The notes beneath the pieces are model-generated. The model was not told where the DNA came from. It worked only from the letters and a program-made list of their open reading frames with translations, and made no database searches. Position numbers and translations under genes: made by a program. A stretch of 23,209 nucleotides of DNA from Bacillota bacterium (GTDB lineage: Bacteria > Bacillota > Clostridia > Peptostreptococcales > Anaerovoracaceae), in NCBI GenBank assembly GCA_022706625.1, contig JAKJCD010000014.1, positions 1 through 23,209 on the forward strand, given 5' to 3'. Positions 15,005-21,124 of the stretch are shown one piece after another. Position 1 is the stretch's first letter; each line of letters starts with the position of its first letter.

Positions 15005-16771
15005 ATGGGATTATCGGTAATAAAAGACACGGTAATGCATGTGGCGCAGGCCATCACTGCCGCCCTCGAAATCGAAACGGAAATCGTTGATGACGGATTG
15101 GAAATTATTGCGGGCACAGGACGTTATATCAAAAAAATAGGACATTTTGAAGAAAACGGTGACCTGGACAGCGGGGCCATCTATGGGAGTATACTCAAAT
15201 CCAGCCAGGGCTACCTGTGCACAGACTGCGCAAACGATCCAACTTACGGTGCGCAAGAGGGTGAGCTGGCTGAGATATCCTGCCCAATATTGCTGGAAGG
15301 CAAAGCCATTGGAATAATCGGACTGGTAGCATTTACAGAGGAGCAGCGTGATAAAATCGTTCAAAAGCATAAAACATTAAGCATTTTCATGAGCAGGATG
15401 GCAGATTTGATCGCCAGTAAATATTCCGAAGCAGAAAAAAGAAACCAGCTCAATGCGATCCTGGAATCCATGCATGAAGGCCTTATAGCCTTGAATAAAA
15501 ACGGATTCATCGTATCATGCAACTCCAAAGCGGAGAAGCTTCTGCACCTTTCGAAAGAATATATGGAAGGCAGGCTTCTTTCCGATGTATGGAATGTCCC
15601 GGAAGCTAAAAAAGTCATGGAAAGCTGTACTCCTATCAAAGATAAAGAAATCCTATATCTAAAAGGAAAAAATATCAGCAAAAGATTTCTTTGCACAATT
15701 ATCCCACTTCATGCAGAGGAAGGAGATGGCTCAGATATTGCCGCAAACCTTGGCGCCATACTCCTGTTTCAGGATATATCCACGGCGCGGGAGAGATTGT
15801 ACAAGATGACCGCAGACGAAAGGCAAACCACATTTGATGACGTAATTGAAATCAGCGAGTCCATGCGACTTATCAAGCAGCGCGCCTTCCAAGTCGCTGC
15901 AAATGATTCAACGATCCTGATCACCGGTGAAAGCGGGACAGGAAAAGGCCTCATAGCCAGGGCTATCCATTATACCGGTGCAAGGCGGAATGGTCCATTC
16001 GTAACTATAAACTGCGGAGCTATCCCTGAAATGCTGCTTGAGAGCGAGCTTTTCGGTTATGAGCGCGGAGCTTTTACCGGTGCGGGGGCCGGAGGCAAGC
16101 CGGGTAAATTTGAACTTGCTCACAAAGGGACCCTTTTTTTAGATGAGATCGGGGACATGCCGCTGCATCTGCAGGTCAAGCTCCTTGATGCAATCCAGAA
16201 CCGGCGGATAGACCGGGTAGGCGGTTTGGCGCCGATAGATATAGATGTTCGCATTATTGCGGCTACCAACAGAAACCTGGAGCAGATGATTGCAAACAAA
16301 GAGTTTAGAGAAGATCTGTTCTTTCGATTGAATGTAATTCCTATGACAATACCGCCATTAAGGGAACGAATCGAGGATATCAAATATCTGTTGGATTATT
16401 CCTTGCGTAAGTTCAATACCCTACTTAATAAAACCATCGAAGGCTTTAGCTCCGAGGCCCTCAAGGCACTAATGAAATATCACTGGCCCGGTAATGTCCG
16501 GGAGTTGGAAAATGCCGTTGAATATGCAGTTAATATGGAAACCGGAACGGCCATCCGTTATGAAAACCTGCCGGAGAGAATCATTGGCAGCTATGGGAGC
16601 AGTCGGGGAGAGCATAGCTTCAAAGATAAAATGAATAGTTATCAAAGGAAACTGATTCGCGAATGCCTGGATAAAACAGGCGAAACTACAGAAGGCAAAG
16701 TGAAATGCGCCAAAATGTTGGGAATAAGCGAGTCGACCTTGTATCGCCGCATACGCGAGTTAAACCCGTGA
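15005..16771 (+). CDS. Sigma-54-dependent transcriptional activator (GAF-like/PAS/AAA+/Fis)
   Basis: This is a 588-residue enhancer-binding protein. The N-terminal sensor (about 1-135) looks GAF-like and has CTDC (Cys72, Cys75) and Cys93 in ISCPILLEGKAIGIIGL. A PAS-like domain follows (about 145-260, LNAILESMHEGLIALNKNG). The AAA+ module has Walker A GESGTGKG (308-315), the sigma-54 contact loop GAFTGA (355-360), Walker B TLFLDEIGD (376-384), sensor ATNRNL and WPGNVREL. A Fis-type helix-turn-helix (AKMLGISESTLYRRIREL) ends the protein. There is no receiver domain, so it should respond to a ligand or redox state, not a kinase. It is divergent from the SDR operon, whose promoter is of sigma-54 type, and is its probable activator. 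GGGGTG lies upstream of the ATG. Confidence 0.95.
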   Translation: MGLSVIKDTVMHVAQAITAALEIETEIVDDGLEIIAGTGRYIKKIGHFEENGDLDSGAIYGSILKSSQGYLCTDCANDPTYGAQEGELAEISCPILLEGKAIGIIGLVAFTEEQRDKIVQKHKTLSIFMSRMADLIASKYSEAEKRNQLNAILESMHEGLIALNKNGFIVSCNSKAEKLLHLSKEYMEGRLLSDVWNVPEAKKVMESCTPIKDKEILYLKGKNISKRFLCTIIPLHAEEGDGSDIAANLGAILLFQDISTARERLYKMTADERQTTFDDVIEISESMRLIKQRAFQVAANDSTILITGESGTGKGLIARAIHYTGARRNGPFVTINCGAIPEMLLESELFGYERGAFTGAGAGGKPGKFELAHKGTLFLDEIGDMPLHLQVKLLDAIQNRRIDRVGGLAPIDIDVRIIAATNRNLEQMIANKEFREDLFFRLNVIPMTIPPLRERIEDIKYLLDYSLRKFNTLLNKTIEGFSSEALKALMKYHWPGNVRELENAVEYAVNMETGTAIRYENLPERIIGSYGSSRGEHSFKDKMNSYQRKLIRECLDKTGETTEGKVKCAKMLGISESTLYRRIRELNP

Positions 16772-16803
16772 ACCCGGGCCGGATCAAACCAGTGTTTCTT
16801 CAA

Positions 16804-16833
16804 TTTTGACAATAATTTTGTCAAAATTGACAA
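16804..16833. repeat. Overlapping palindromes, second copy of the TTGTCA-N4-TGACAA site
   Basis: TTTTGACAA (16804-16812), spacer TAATT, TTGTCAAAA (16818-16826) is a perfect 9-bp inverted repeat. Sharing its right arm, TTGTCA-AAAT-TGACAA (16818-16833) has the same 6-4-6 layout as the site at 14942-14957. It lies 32 bases after the activator stop. It may be another binding site of the activator. A weak terminator role is possible, but the T-run is lacking. Confidence 0.5.
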
Positions 16834-16872
16834 CCAGATAACCGGGTATTTTTTAAAAACTTTAAAACCCTA

Positions 16873-16901
16873 TGGTATTTTTTCTATGCTTATGTTATAA
16901 T
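16873..16901 (+). promoter_or_regulatory. Probable promoter of tRNA-Leu
   Basis: A perfect -10 TATAAT (16896-16901) lies 12 bases before the tRNA. The best -35 at 17-base spacing is TGGTAT (16873-16878), which is weak. Confidence 0.5.
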
Positions 16902-16913
16902 CATTTTCGTTGC

Positions 16914-17000
16914 GCAGGCATGGCGGAATTGGCAGACGCGCACGGTTCAGGTCCGTGTGCTCGCAAGGGCATGGAAGTTCGAGTCTTCTTGCCTGCACCA
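16914..17000 (+). tRNA. tRNA-Leu, anticodon CAG
   Basis: An 87-base class II tRNA with CCA encoded (16998-17000). Acceptor GCAGGCA pairs fully with TGCCTGC. The D-arm region is GCGGAATTGGCAGACGC. The anticodon stem is CACGG/CCGTG with loop TTCAGGT, giving CAG. The long variable arm TGCTCGCAAGGGCA is typical of leucine tRNA, and the T-loop GTTCGAG sits between TGGAA and TCTTC (TGGAA/TTCTT-like pairing with one mismatch). It decodes CUG. Confidence 0.95.
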
Positions 17001-17008
17001 AACAAAAG

Positions 17009-17040
17009 GACGGGGTTCATTATTATTCCTCGTCTTTTTT
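17009..17040 (+). terminator. Terminator of tRNA-Leu
   Basis: Seven-base-pair stem GACGGGG / CCTCGTC with one G-U pair, 12-base loop and then six Ts, nine bases after the tRNA 3' end. Confidence 0.85.
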
Positions 17041-17155
17041 GTTTGGTAATATTGTAGTGGGGACTTGAACCCTAAAGGGCCATTAAGGGCGCATTTTCGG
17101 AGGAAACCTGTATAACAAAATCAAAGTGCAATGAAATACAGGAGCCTTTTCAAAC

Positions 17156-17204
17156 ACAGAAGAAAGCCCCGCTTATCTCTTCGGATAAGCGGGGCGGCTT
17201 CTGT
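17156..17204 (-). terminator. Terminator of nhaC
   Basis: A very stable two-tier hairpin: inner stem GCCCCGCTTATC / GATAAGCGGGGC (12 bp, six-base loop), then a small internal loop, then outer ACAGAAG / CTTCTGT. It begins 33 bases after the nhaC stop on the minus strand, where the descending arm contains the TTTCTTCT run. The 115 bases between this and the tRNA terminator hold no gene. Confidence 0.85.
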
Positions 17205-17237
17205 TAAATCATCTGATACAAGGGGTTACAAACAGCC

Positions 17238-18701
17238 CTATATACCAAGCTGTCCTGCTGTGAAAAATGCGATGATCGACAGGATCATCCCCATGACTCC
17301 ATAGGGCAGCTGTGTGATGGCATGACGGAAGTTATCGCAGCCGCAGGCAGCCGATGTCAAAATGGTGGCGTCGGAATAGAAGCAGATATGGCTGCCCCAT
17401 ACGCCGGCGGAGCAGACAGCCCCAACCGCTATGTACGGATTTGCTCCCAAAGCTGCCGAAAGCGGGATAACGATAGGCATAGCTATAACATACATGCCCC
17501 AGCTTATACCCATGACGAACTCCGTAATACCGAAGGTAATAAATATTACAAGAGGAAGCATGGCGGGCGACATGAATCTCATACCCACGTCGATGACAAA
17601 ATCAATAAAGGCGATCTGTTCGCAGGCTGCCGCAAAGAAATATGCAAGGATGACCATGAACAGCGGGAACAGCATGTTTTTGATTCCCTTAATGAGAAGA
17701 TCCATGTATTCCTCAGGGCTCATGATACCTGTGGACACGTAATACACAAATATAAATGCGCAAGTGGTGATAACACCCTTCTGCATGTCCACATCAAGGG
17801 CAATGGTAGCTGTCACCAGGCAGATGATCGGCAGGAAGAAAGTAGCCAGCTTCGGATTTTCCGGTACTATGAAATCTTCCCCTGCTCTCATGTCGATCTT
17901 TTCAGATCCCGGAGGAGCCAGCACACCTGTCTCCGCTACACGCTGGAATGCTCCCTTCATCGGTCCGATCTTCGGTATGACGCCTAAAATGACGAGAAGT
18001 GTTACAATCATCGCCGCCCAGGCATAGAAGTTGAAGGGAATGGTTTTAACAAAGTAGATGACTCCCTGGCCGGACGGAGCCAATCCGTGCTGCTCCATCA
18101 GCTTTCCGATGAAAATAGCCCAGGTGGAGATAGGCACCAGCACGCACATAGGAGCGGCTGTTGAGTCGATGATATAGGCCAGTATTTCACGAGGCTGTTT
18201 ATATCTGTCTGTTATAGGAGTCATTGAGGCCCCTATTGTGAGGCAGGCCAAATAATCGTCGATAAACATGATTAGGGCCAGAATATAAGTCCAAATCAAA
18301 GTAGTCTTTGCGGACTTTGCCCGCTTGGAAACCCAATCGCCGAAGGCAAAAGCTCCGCCCGCTTTTTCGATCAAAGAGATGATGCTTCCCATCAGACCGC
18401 ATACTATGAACAGCCATCCGATATCTTCGTTGATCATGATCTCCAAAAAAGTGTCGCTTAACGGAGAAAAGAAGCCTCCTTTATGGGCCATAAGAAATCC
18501 CAGAAGCCCTCCCAACATCAATGATTCTAAAATTCTTTTTGTGTAGAAAACGTAGAAAATAAGAAATGCTGCCGGCAGTACGCTTACAATTCCGAACCAT
18601 TCTCCGTAATCAGGTGAAATAAAAATGACTATTGCGAAGAATATCAGCACCAGTCCATAAATCTTCATTATTTGAGAATAGCCCTGAAACTTTGAGTTCA
18701 T
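17238..18701 (-). CDS. nhaC: NhaC-family Na+/H+ antiporter
   Basis: This is a 487-residue polytopic membrane protein with about 11-12 hydrophobic segments from residue 12 to 482. Family-typical blocks are FIDDYLACLTIGASMTPITDRYK (about 146-168, with the charged DD inside a membrane segment), DSTAAPMCVLVPISTWAIF, and the C-terminal AVCSAGVWGSHICFYSDATILTSAACGCDNFRHAITQLPYG. Length is normal for NhaC (450-500). It would exchange Na+ for H+ across the cytoplasmic membrane, and some family members couple to organic substrates (for example malate/lactate), so ion-only exchange is not certain. GGAGGAT precedes the ATG. It is monocistronic: its own promoter upstream and its own terminator downstream. 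It is not obviously linked to the sigma-54 system. Confidence 0.88.
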   Translation of the reverse strand: MNSKFQGYSQIMKIYGLVLIFFAIVIFISPDYGEWFGIVSVLPAAFLIFYVFYTKRILESLMLGGLLGFLMAHKGGFFSPLSDTFLEIMINEDIGWLFIVCGLMGSIISLIEKAGGAFAFGDWVSKRAKSAKTTLIWTYILALIMFIDDYLACLTIGASMTPITDRYKQPREILAYIIDSTAAPMCVLVPISTWAIFIGKLMEQHGLAPSGQGVIYFVKTIPFNFYAWAAMIVTLLVILGVIPKIGPMKGAFQRVAETGVLAPPGSEKIDMRAGEDFIVPENPKLATFFLPIICLVTATIALDVDMQKGVITTCAFIFVYYVSTGIMSPEEYMDLLIKGIKNMLFPLFMVILAYFFAAACEQIAFIDFVIDVGMRFMSPAMLPLVIFITFGITEFVMGISWGMYVIAMPIVIPLSAALGANPYIAVGAVCSAGVWGSHICFYSDATILTSAACGCDNFRHAITQLPYGVMGMILSIIAFFTAGQLGI

Positions 18702-18793
18702 AATTATATTATCCTCCTCTCAAAATATAAAAAGCGCAAAAAAATACCACCTCCCTAAATACGCTGCAAAAAATAATGAAAGCCTATATTTCT

Positions 18794-18821
18794 ATTATCA
18801 GTATTTTTTGTCGCTATGCAA
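18794..18821 (-). promoter_or_regulatory. Putative sigma-A promoter of nhaC
   Basis: On the minus strand TTGCAT (18821-18816), 16-base spacer and GATAAT (18799-18794), about 92 bases before the nhaC ATG. The leader between has a second RBS-like GGAGGTGG near 18750. Confidence 0.45.
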
Positions 18822-18895
18822 GGGTTTTGCTTAAATTTTTTCAAATATTTCTAAATAATTTGTTTTCTATTGTAAATCATGCATATTTCGAGGGG

Positions 18896-20293
18896 TCAGA
18901 GTCCTTTTTTCGCTGTACTATATTCTTTTGCTAAAACCCTAGCTGTCAGGACACCGCTGGCCGATGCCTGAGACAGGGAATGGGTCACCCCCGAACCGTC
19001 CCCAAGAGCATAAAGACCTTTTATCTTTGTCTCCATATATTCGTCCACATCGACCTTTGAGTTGTAGAATTTAACTTCCACCCCGTAAAGCAGGGTGTCT
19101 TCGTTGGCAGTCCCCGGTGCTATCTGATCCAGGGCATAAACCATTTCAATGATATTATCCAACTGTCTTTTAGGTATTACCAGTGATAAATCTCCGGGCG
19201 TTGCCTTGAGAGTGGGTCTTGTGAAGCATTTTTCCATCCTTCTTGTGCTGCTCCTTCTGCCTTTTACAAGGTCCCCAAACCGCTGCAGCAGGACGCCGCC
19301 CCCCAGCATGTTGGAAAGCCTGGCTATGGATTCTCCGTAACCGTTGCTGTCTTTAAACGGTTCCGTAAACTTATTTGAGACCAACAGGGCAAAGTTAGTG
19401 TTTTCCGTGTGCAATGCAGGATCCGAGTAACTGTGTCCGTTAACTGTAACAATGCCGTTCGTGTTTTCGGCCACTACCTCTCCATAGGGATTCATGCAAA
19501 AAGTCCTGACCATATCGTTATACTTATCGGTTTTATAGACTAGTTTGCTTTCATATACTTCATCGGTAATATGCTTGAAAATCACTGCCGGAAGCTCAAC
19601 TCTCACCCCGATGTCGACCCGGTTTCTGGTGAGGCCCACCCCCAATTTCTCGCATATGTCGGAAATCCACTTGGAGCCGGACCGGCCTGTGGCGAGCACC
19701 AGATGCCTGCAGCTGTAGCTGTCTCCCTTATCGGTGATAACTGCAAATCCATCGTTCAAGCGTTTTATGTCCGTAACAAGGGTATGAAACTGCATTTCTA
19801 TGTTGTTTTTAGTATAGTTGTATATGTTCTCTAAGATCTTTAAATTCCTGTCCGTTCCCAAATGTCGAACTTTAGCGTCAAGCAGATGCAGATTGTGCTG
19901 TAACGCGATCCTCTTCAGATCAGAGTTGTCGGTGGAATACAGCTTTGCTTCGGCTCCGCCCATATCGCAGAGCACCCCGTCCACATATTCCATCAGCTCC
20001 ATAGCTTTTTCTATGCCAACATATGAGTGGAGTTCGCCGCCGAACCGGGTAGTAATGTTGTATTTGCCGTCAGACATGGTGCCTGCTCCGCCATAGCCGT
20101 TCATAATGTGGCAAGGCGTACATTTTATGCAGGCAGGTGTCTTTCCCGCACTGATAGGACACATCCTGTGAGAAAGGTCACTGCCTTTTTCAATCATGAG
20201 TACCTTTGCATCAATGTTAAGTTTCGTAAGCTCGTAGGACATGAACACCCCGCCGGCGCCCGCCCCTACTATAATGATGTCATAGTTTTTCAT
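18896..20293 (-). CDS. NAD(P)/FAD-dependent dehydrogenase, COG2509 type
   Basis: This is a 465-residue cytosolic flavoprotein. The FAD-binding GAGAGG is at residues 10-15, with acidic Glu36 in VLMIEKG. LVLATGRSGSKW is in the middle, and the C-terminal FAD motif GLYALGDGSGVTHSLSQASASG is near 428-449. Residues 45-76 read as C-P-x8-C-x2-C-x2-C with NGYGGAGTMSDGK directly after. Cys45, 55, 58 and 61 could ligate an iron-sulfur cluster or be redox active. This block is a hallmark of the poorly characterised COG2509 family of FAD-dependent dehydrogenases. The substrate is not known. GGAGG lies upstream of the ATG, with a good sigma-A promoter. It is transcribed alone, divergent from a small membrane protein. 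Confidence 0.85.
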   Translation of the reverse strand: MKNYDIIIVGAGAGGVFMSYELTKLNIDAKVLMIEKGSDLSHRMCPISAGKTPACIKCTPCHIMNGYGGAGTMSDGKYNITTRFGGELHSYVGIEKAMELMEYVDGVLCDMGGAEAKLYSTDNSDLKRIALQHNLHLLDAKVRHLGTDRNLKILENIYNYTKNNIEMQFHTLVTDIKRLNDGFAVITDKGDSYSCRHLVLATGRSGSKWISDICEKLGVGLTRNRVDIGVRVELPAVIFKHITDEVYESKLVYKTDKYNDMVRTFCMNPYGEVVAENTNGIVTVNGHSYSDPALHTENTNFALLVSNKFTEPFKDSNGYGESIARLSNMLGGGVLLQRFGDLVKGRRSSTRRMEKCFTRPTLKATPGDLSLVIPKRQLDNIIEMVYALDQIAPGTANEDTLLYGVEVKFYNSKVDVDEYMETKIKGLYALGDGSGVTHSLSQASASGVLTARVLAKEYSTAKKGL

Positions 20294-20321
20294 CTTAAAC
20301 CTCCGACTTTATTGCATCTGT

Positions 20322-20350
20322 ATTATATAGGAATACCTTCTTTCCTTCAA
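20322..20350 (-). promoter_or_regulatory. Sigma-A promoter of the FAD dehydrogenase gene
   Basis: The minus strand has TTGAAG (20350-20345), exactly 17 bases, then a perfect TATAAT (20327-20322), 29 bases before the ATG. Confidence 0.85.
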
Positions 20351-20366
20351 CGGTAACTTATGATAA

Positions 20367-20379
20367 GCTATCAGATAGC
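20367..20379. repeat. Short palindrome GCTATC-A-GATAGC in divergent intergenic region
   Basis: A perfect six-base inverted repeat around a single A lies 17 bases upstream of the -35 box of the FAD dehydrogenase promoter and 51 bases before the small membrane protein gene. It could be an operator for either gene. Confidence 0.35.
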
Positions 20380-20429
20380 GGCACAATACATACGTTTAGC
20401 TCATTACCAAGTATTCCGGAGGGTTGGGT

Positions 20430-20603
20430 ATGGCATCGAAGAAAAAAAGATATTTACTGATCGGCTTGTTTTTTTTGGTTATCGCAGTTGTAGCTGCACT
20501 GTCCGTCTTCCAGGGAGGCTCCGGGACGAAAAACCTTGTTTATGCGGGGATATGCGGGTTGATAGCCTTCATTTTCCTTAAAAACGCCATTTTAGATCGT
20601 TAA
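20430..20603 (+). CDS. Small two-helix membrane protein, unknown function
   Basis: A 57-residue open reading frame starts at ATG 20430 with a clear ribosome binding site (GGAGGG, seven bases spacing) and ends in TAA. The N-terminus MASKKKR is strongly basic, followed by a hydrophobic helix (about 8-26), a short polar loop with QGGSGTKN, and a second hydrophobic helix (about 37-50) with KNAILDR at the end. By the positive-inside rule both termini would be cytoplasmic. I do not recognise the family. The strong terminator right after it supports a real transcription unit. It is too short for default length cut-offs and would be missed by many annotations. Confidence 0.7.
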   Translation: MASKKKRYLLIGLFFLVIAVVAALSVFQGGSGTKNLVYAGICGLIAFIFLKNAILDR

Positions 20604-20626
20604 CAGCTGGAACCGCTAAACCATCG

Positions 20627-20659
20627 AAGGCCACCGGGATTCTTTTCCGGTGGCCTTTT
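20627..20659 (+). terminator. Terminator after the small membrane protein gene
   Basis: Eleven-base-pair perfect stem AAGGCCACCGG / CCGGTGGCCTT with nine-base loop, ending in TTTT, 23 bases after the stop codon. Confidence 0.88.
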
Positions 20660-20704
20660 GATTACAGTCACTGTCTGATGATGGCTGCTTTTCACATCTT
20701 TCCC

Positions 20705-21031
20705 TTACTCTTCTTCTTCTTCGCATTCGGTGATTTCTTCAAACACCGCGCATACTCTCTCATATTCATCATCATCTTCGATATCGATGAGCTCACAATC
20801 GTTCTCATCGTCATCAAGCTCTTTGTATCCGTAGAGATACACTTCATCGGAACCGTCCATTGCGTATAAGGCTATATATTCCTTACCGTCAACATCAAAG
20901 ATTCCCATAACTTCACATTCTACTTCTTTCCCGTCATCGAACTCCAAAGTCATGACTTCGAACTCTTCATCGGATCCGCAGTCACAATCCTCGCCGCAGC
21001 CGCCTTTAACGCATTTTTCTTTGTCTGTCAT
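20705..21031 (-). CDS. DUF1292 family acidic protein
   Basis: This is a 108-residue, strongly acidic protein of the DUF1292 family, whose function is unknown. The core (EFEVMTLEFDDGKEVECEVMGIFDVDGKEYIALYAMDGSDEVYLYGY, about 23-69) is the family signature: a small beta-rich domain with the IALYxxDGSDEVYLYxY pattern. The N-terminal extension has Cys7, Cys12, Cys16 and Cys18 (KCVKGGCGEDCDCGS), which could bind a metal. The C-terminus ends in EITECEEEEE. AGGAGGAT stands ahead of the ATG. It lies between uvrC and a convergent terminator. There is no membrane segment. In Bacillus and Clostridia, members often lie in the alaS-ruvX (yrrK/yrzB) neighbourhood, which is not seen here. Confidence 0.85.
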   Translation of the reverse strand: MTDKEKCVKGGCGEDCDCGSDEEFEVMTLEFDDGKEVECEVMGIFDVDGKEYIALYAMDGSDEVYLYGYKELDDDENDCELIDIEDDDEYERVCAVFEEITECEEEEE

Positions 21032-21081
21032 ATAAATATCCTCCTAATAACAATAAGCTGGCTATCTCGATCGGTCGCCTA

Positions 21082-21116
21082 TTATAGTAAGATACCCCGC
21101 CGTTAACTTACTATAA
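21082..21116. repeat. Inverted repeat between uvrC and the DUF1292 gene
   Basis: TTATAGTAAG and CTTACTATAA, perfect 10-bp arms around a 15-base spacer, lie nine bases after the uvrC stop. One arm contains a TATAAT on the minus strand. It may be a terminator lacking a T-run, or an operator over a promoter for the DUF1292 gene. Confidence 0.45.
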
Positions 21117-21124
21117 CATCATCC

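Noticed and set aside
14725..15117. Minus-strand open frame of 130 codons spanning the sigma-54 promoter region, with a hydrophobic C-terminus
   Set aside because: It overlaps the regulator's 5' end and contains the -24/-12 promoter and the palindrome. There is no convincing RBS or homology, so the region is better explained as regulatory DNA.
16801..16860. TTGACA at 16827-16832 as -35 of a tRNA-Leu promoter
   Set aside because: No -10 box stands 16-19 bases downstream. The clear TATAAT at 16896-16901 is far too distant.
17156..17204. Large hairpin as a CRISPR repeat or mobile element end
   Set aside because: It occurs once, has no spacer array, target duplication or transposase nearby, and fits a terminator for nhaC. 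No CRISPR array or insertion sequence was seen anywhere in the window.
17322..17987. Plus-strand open frame of 221 codons opposite nhaC
   Set aside because: Antisense shadow of a clear membrane protein gene. It is rich in His, Arg and Cys with no domain pattern and no RBS.
18811..18835. Possible sigma-54 promoter upstream of nhaC (AAGCAAAACCCTTGCA on the minus strand)
   Set aside because: The -12 TTGCA and the ten-base spacing fit, but the essential -24 GG is AG, and a plausible sigma-A promoter overlaps it.
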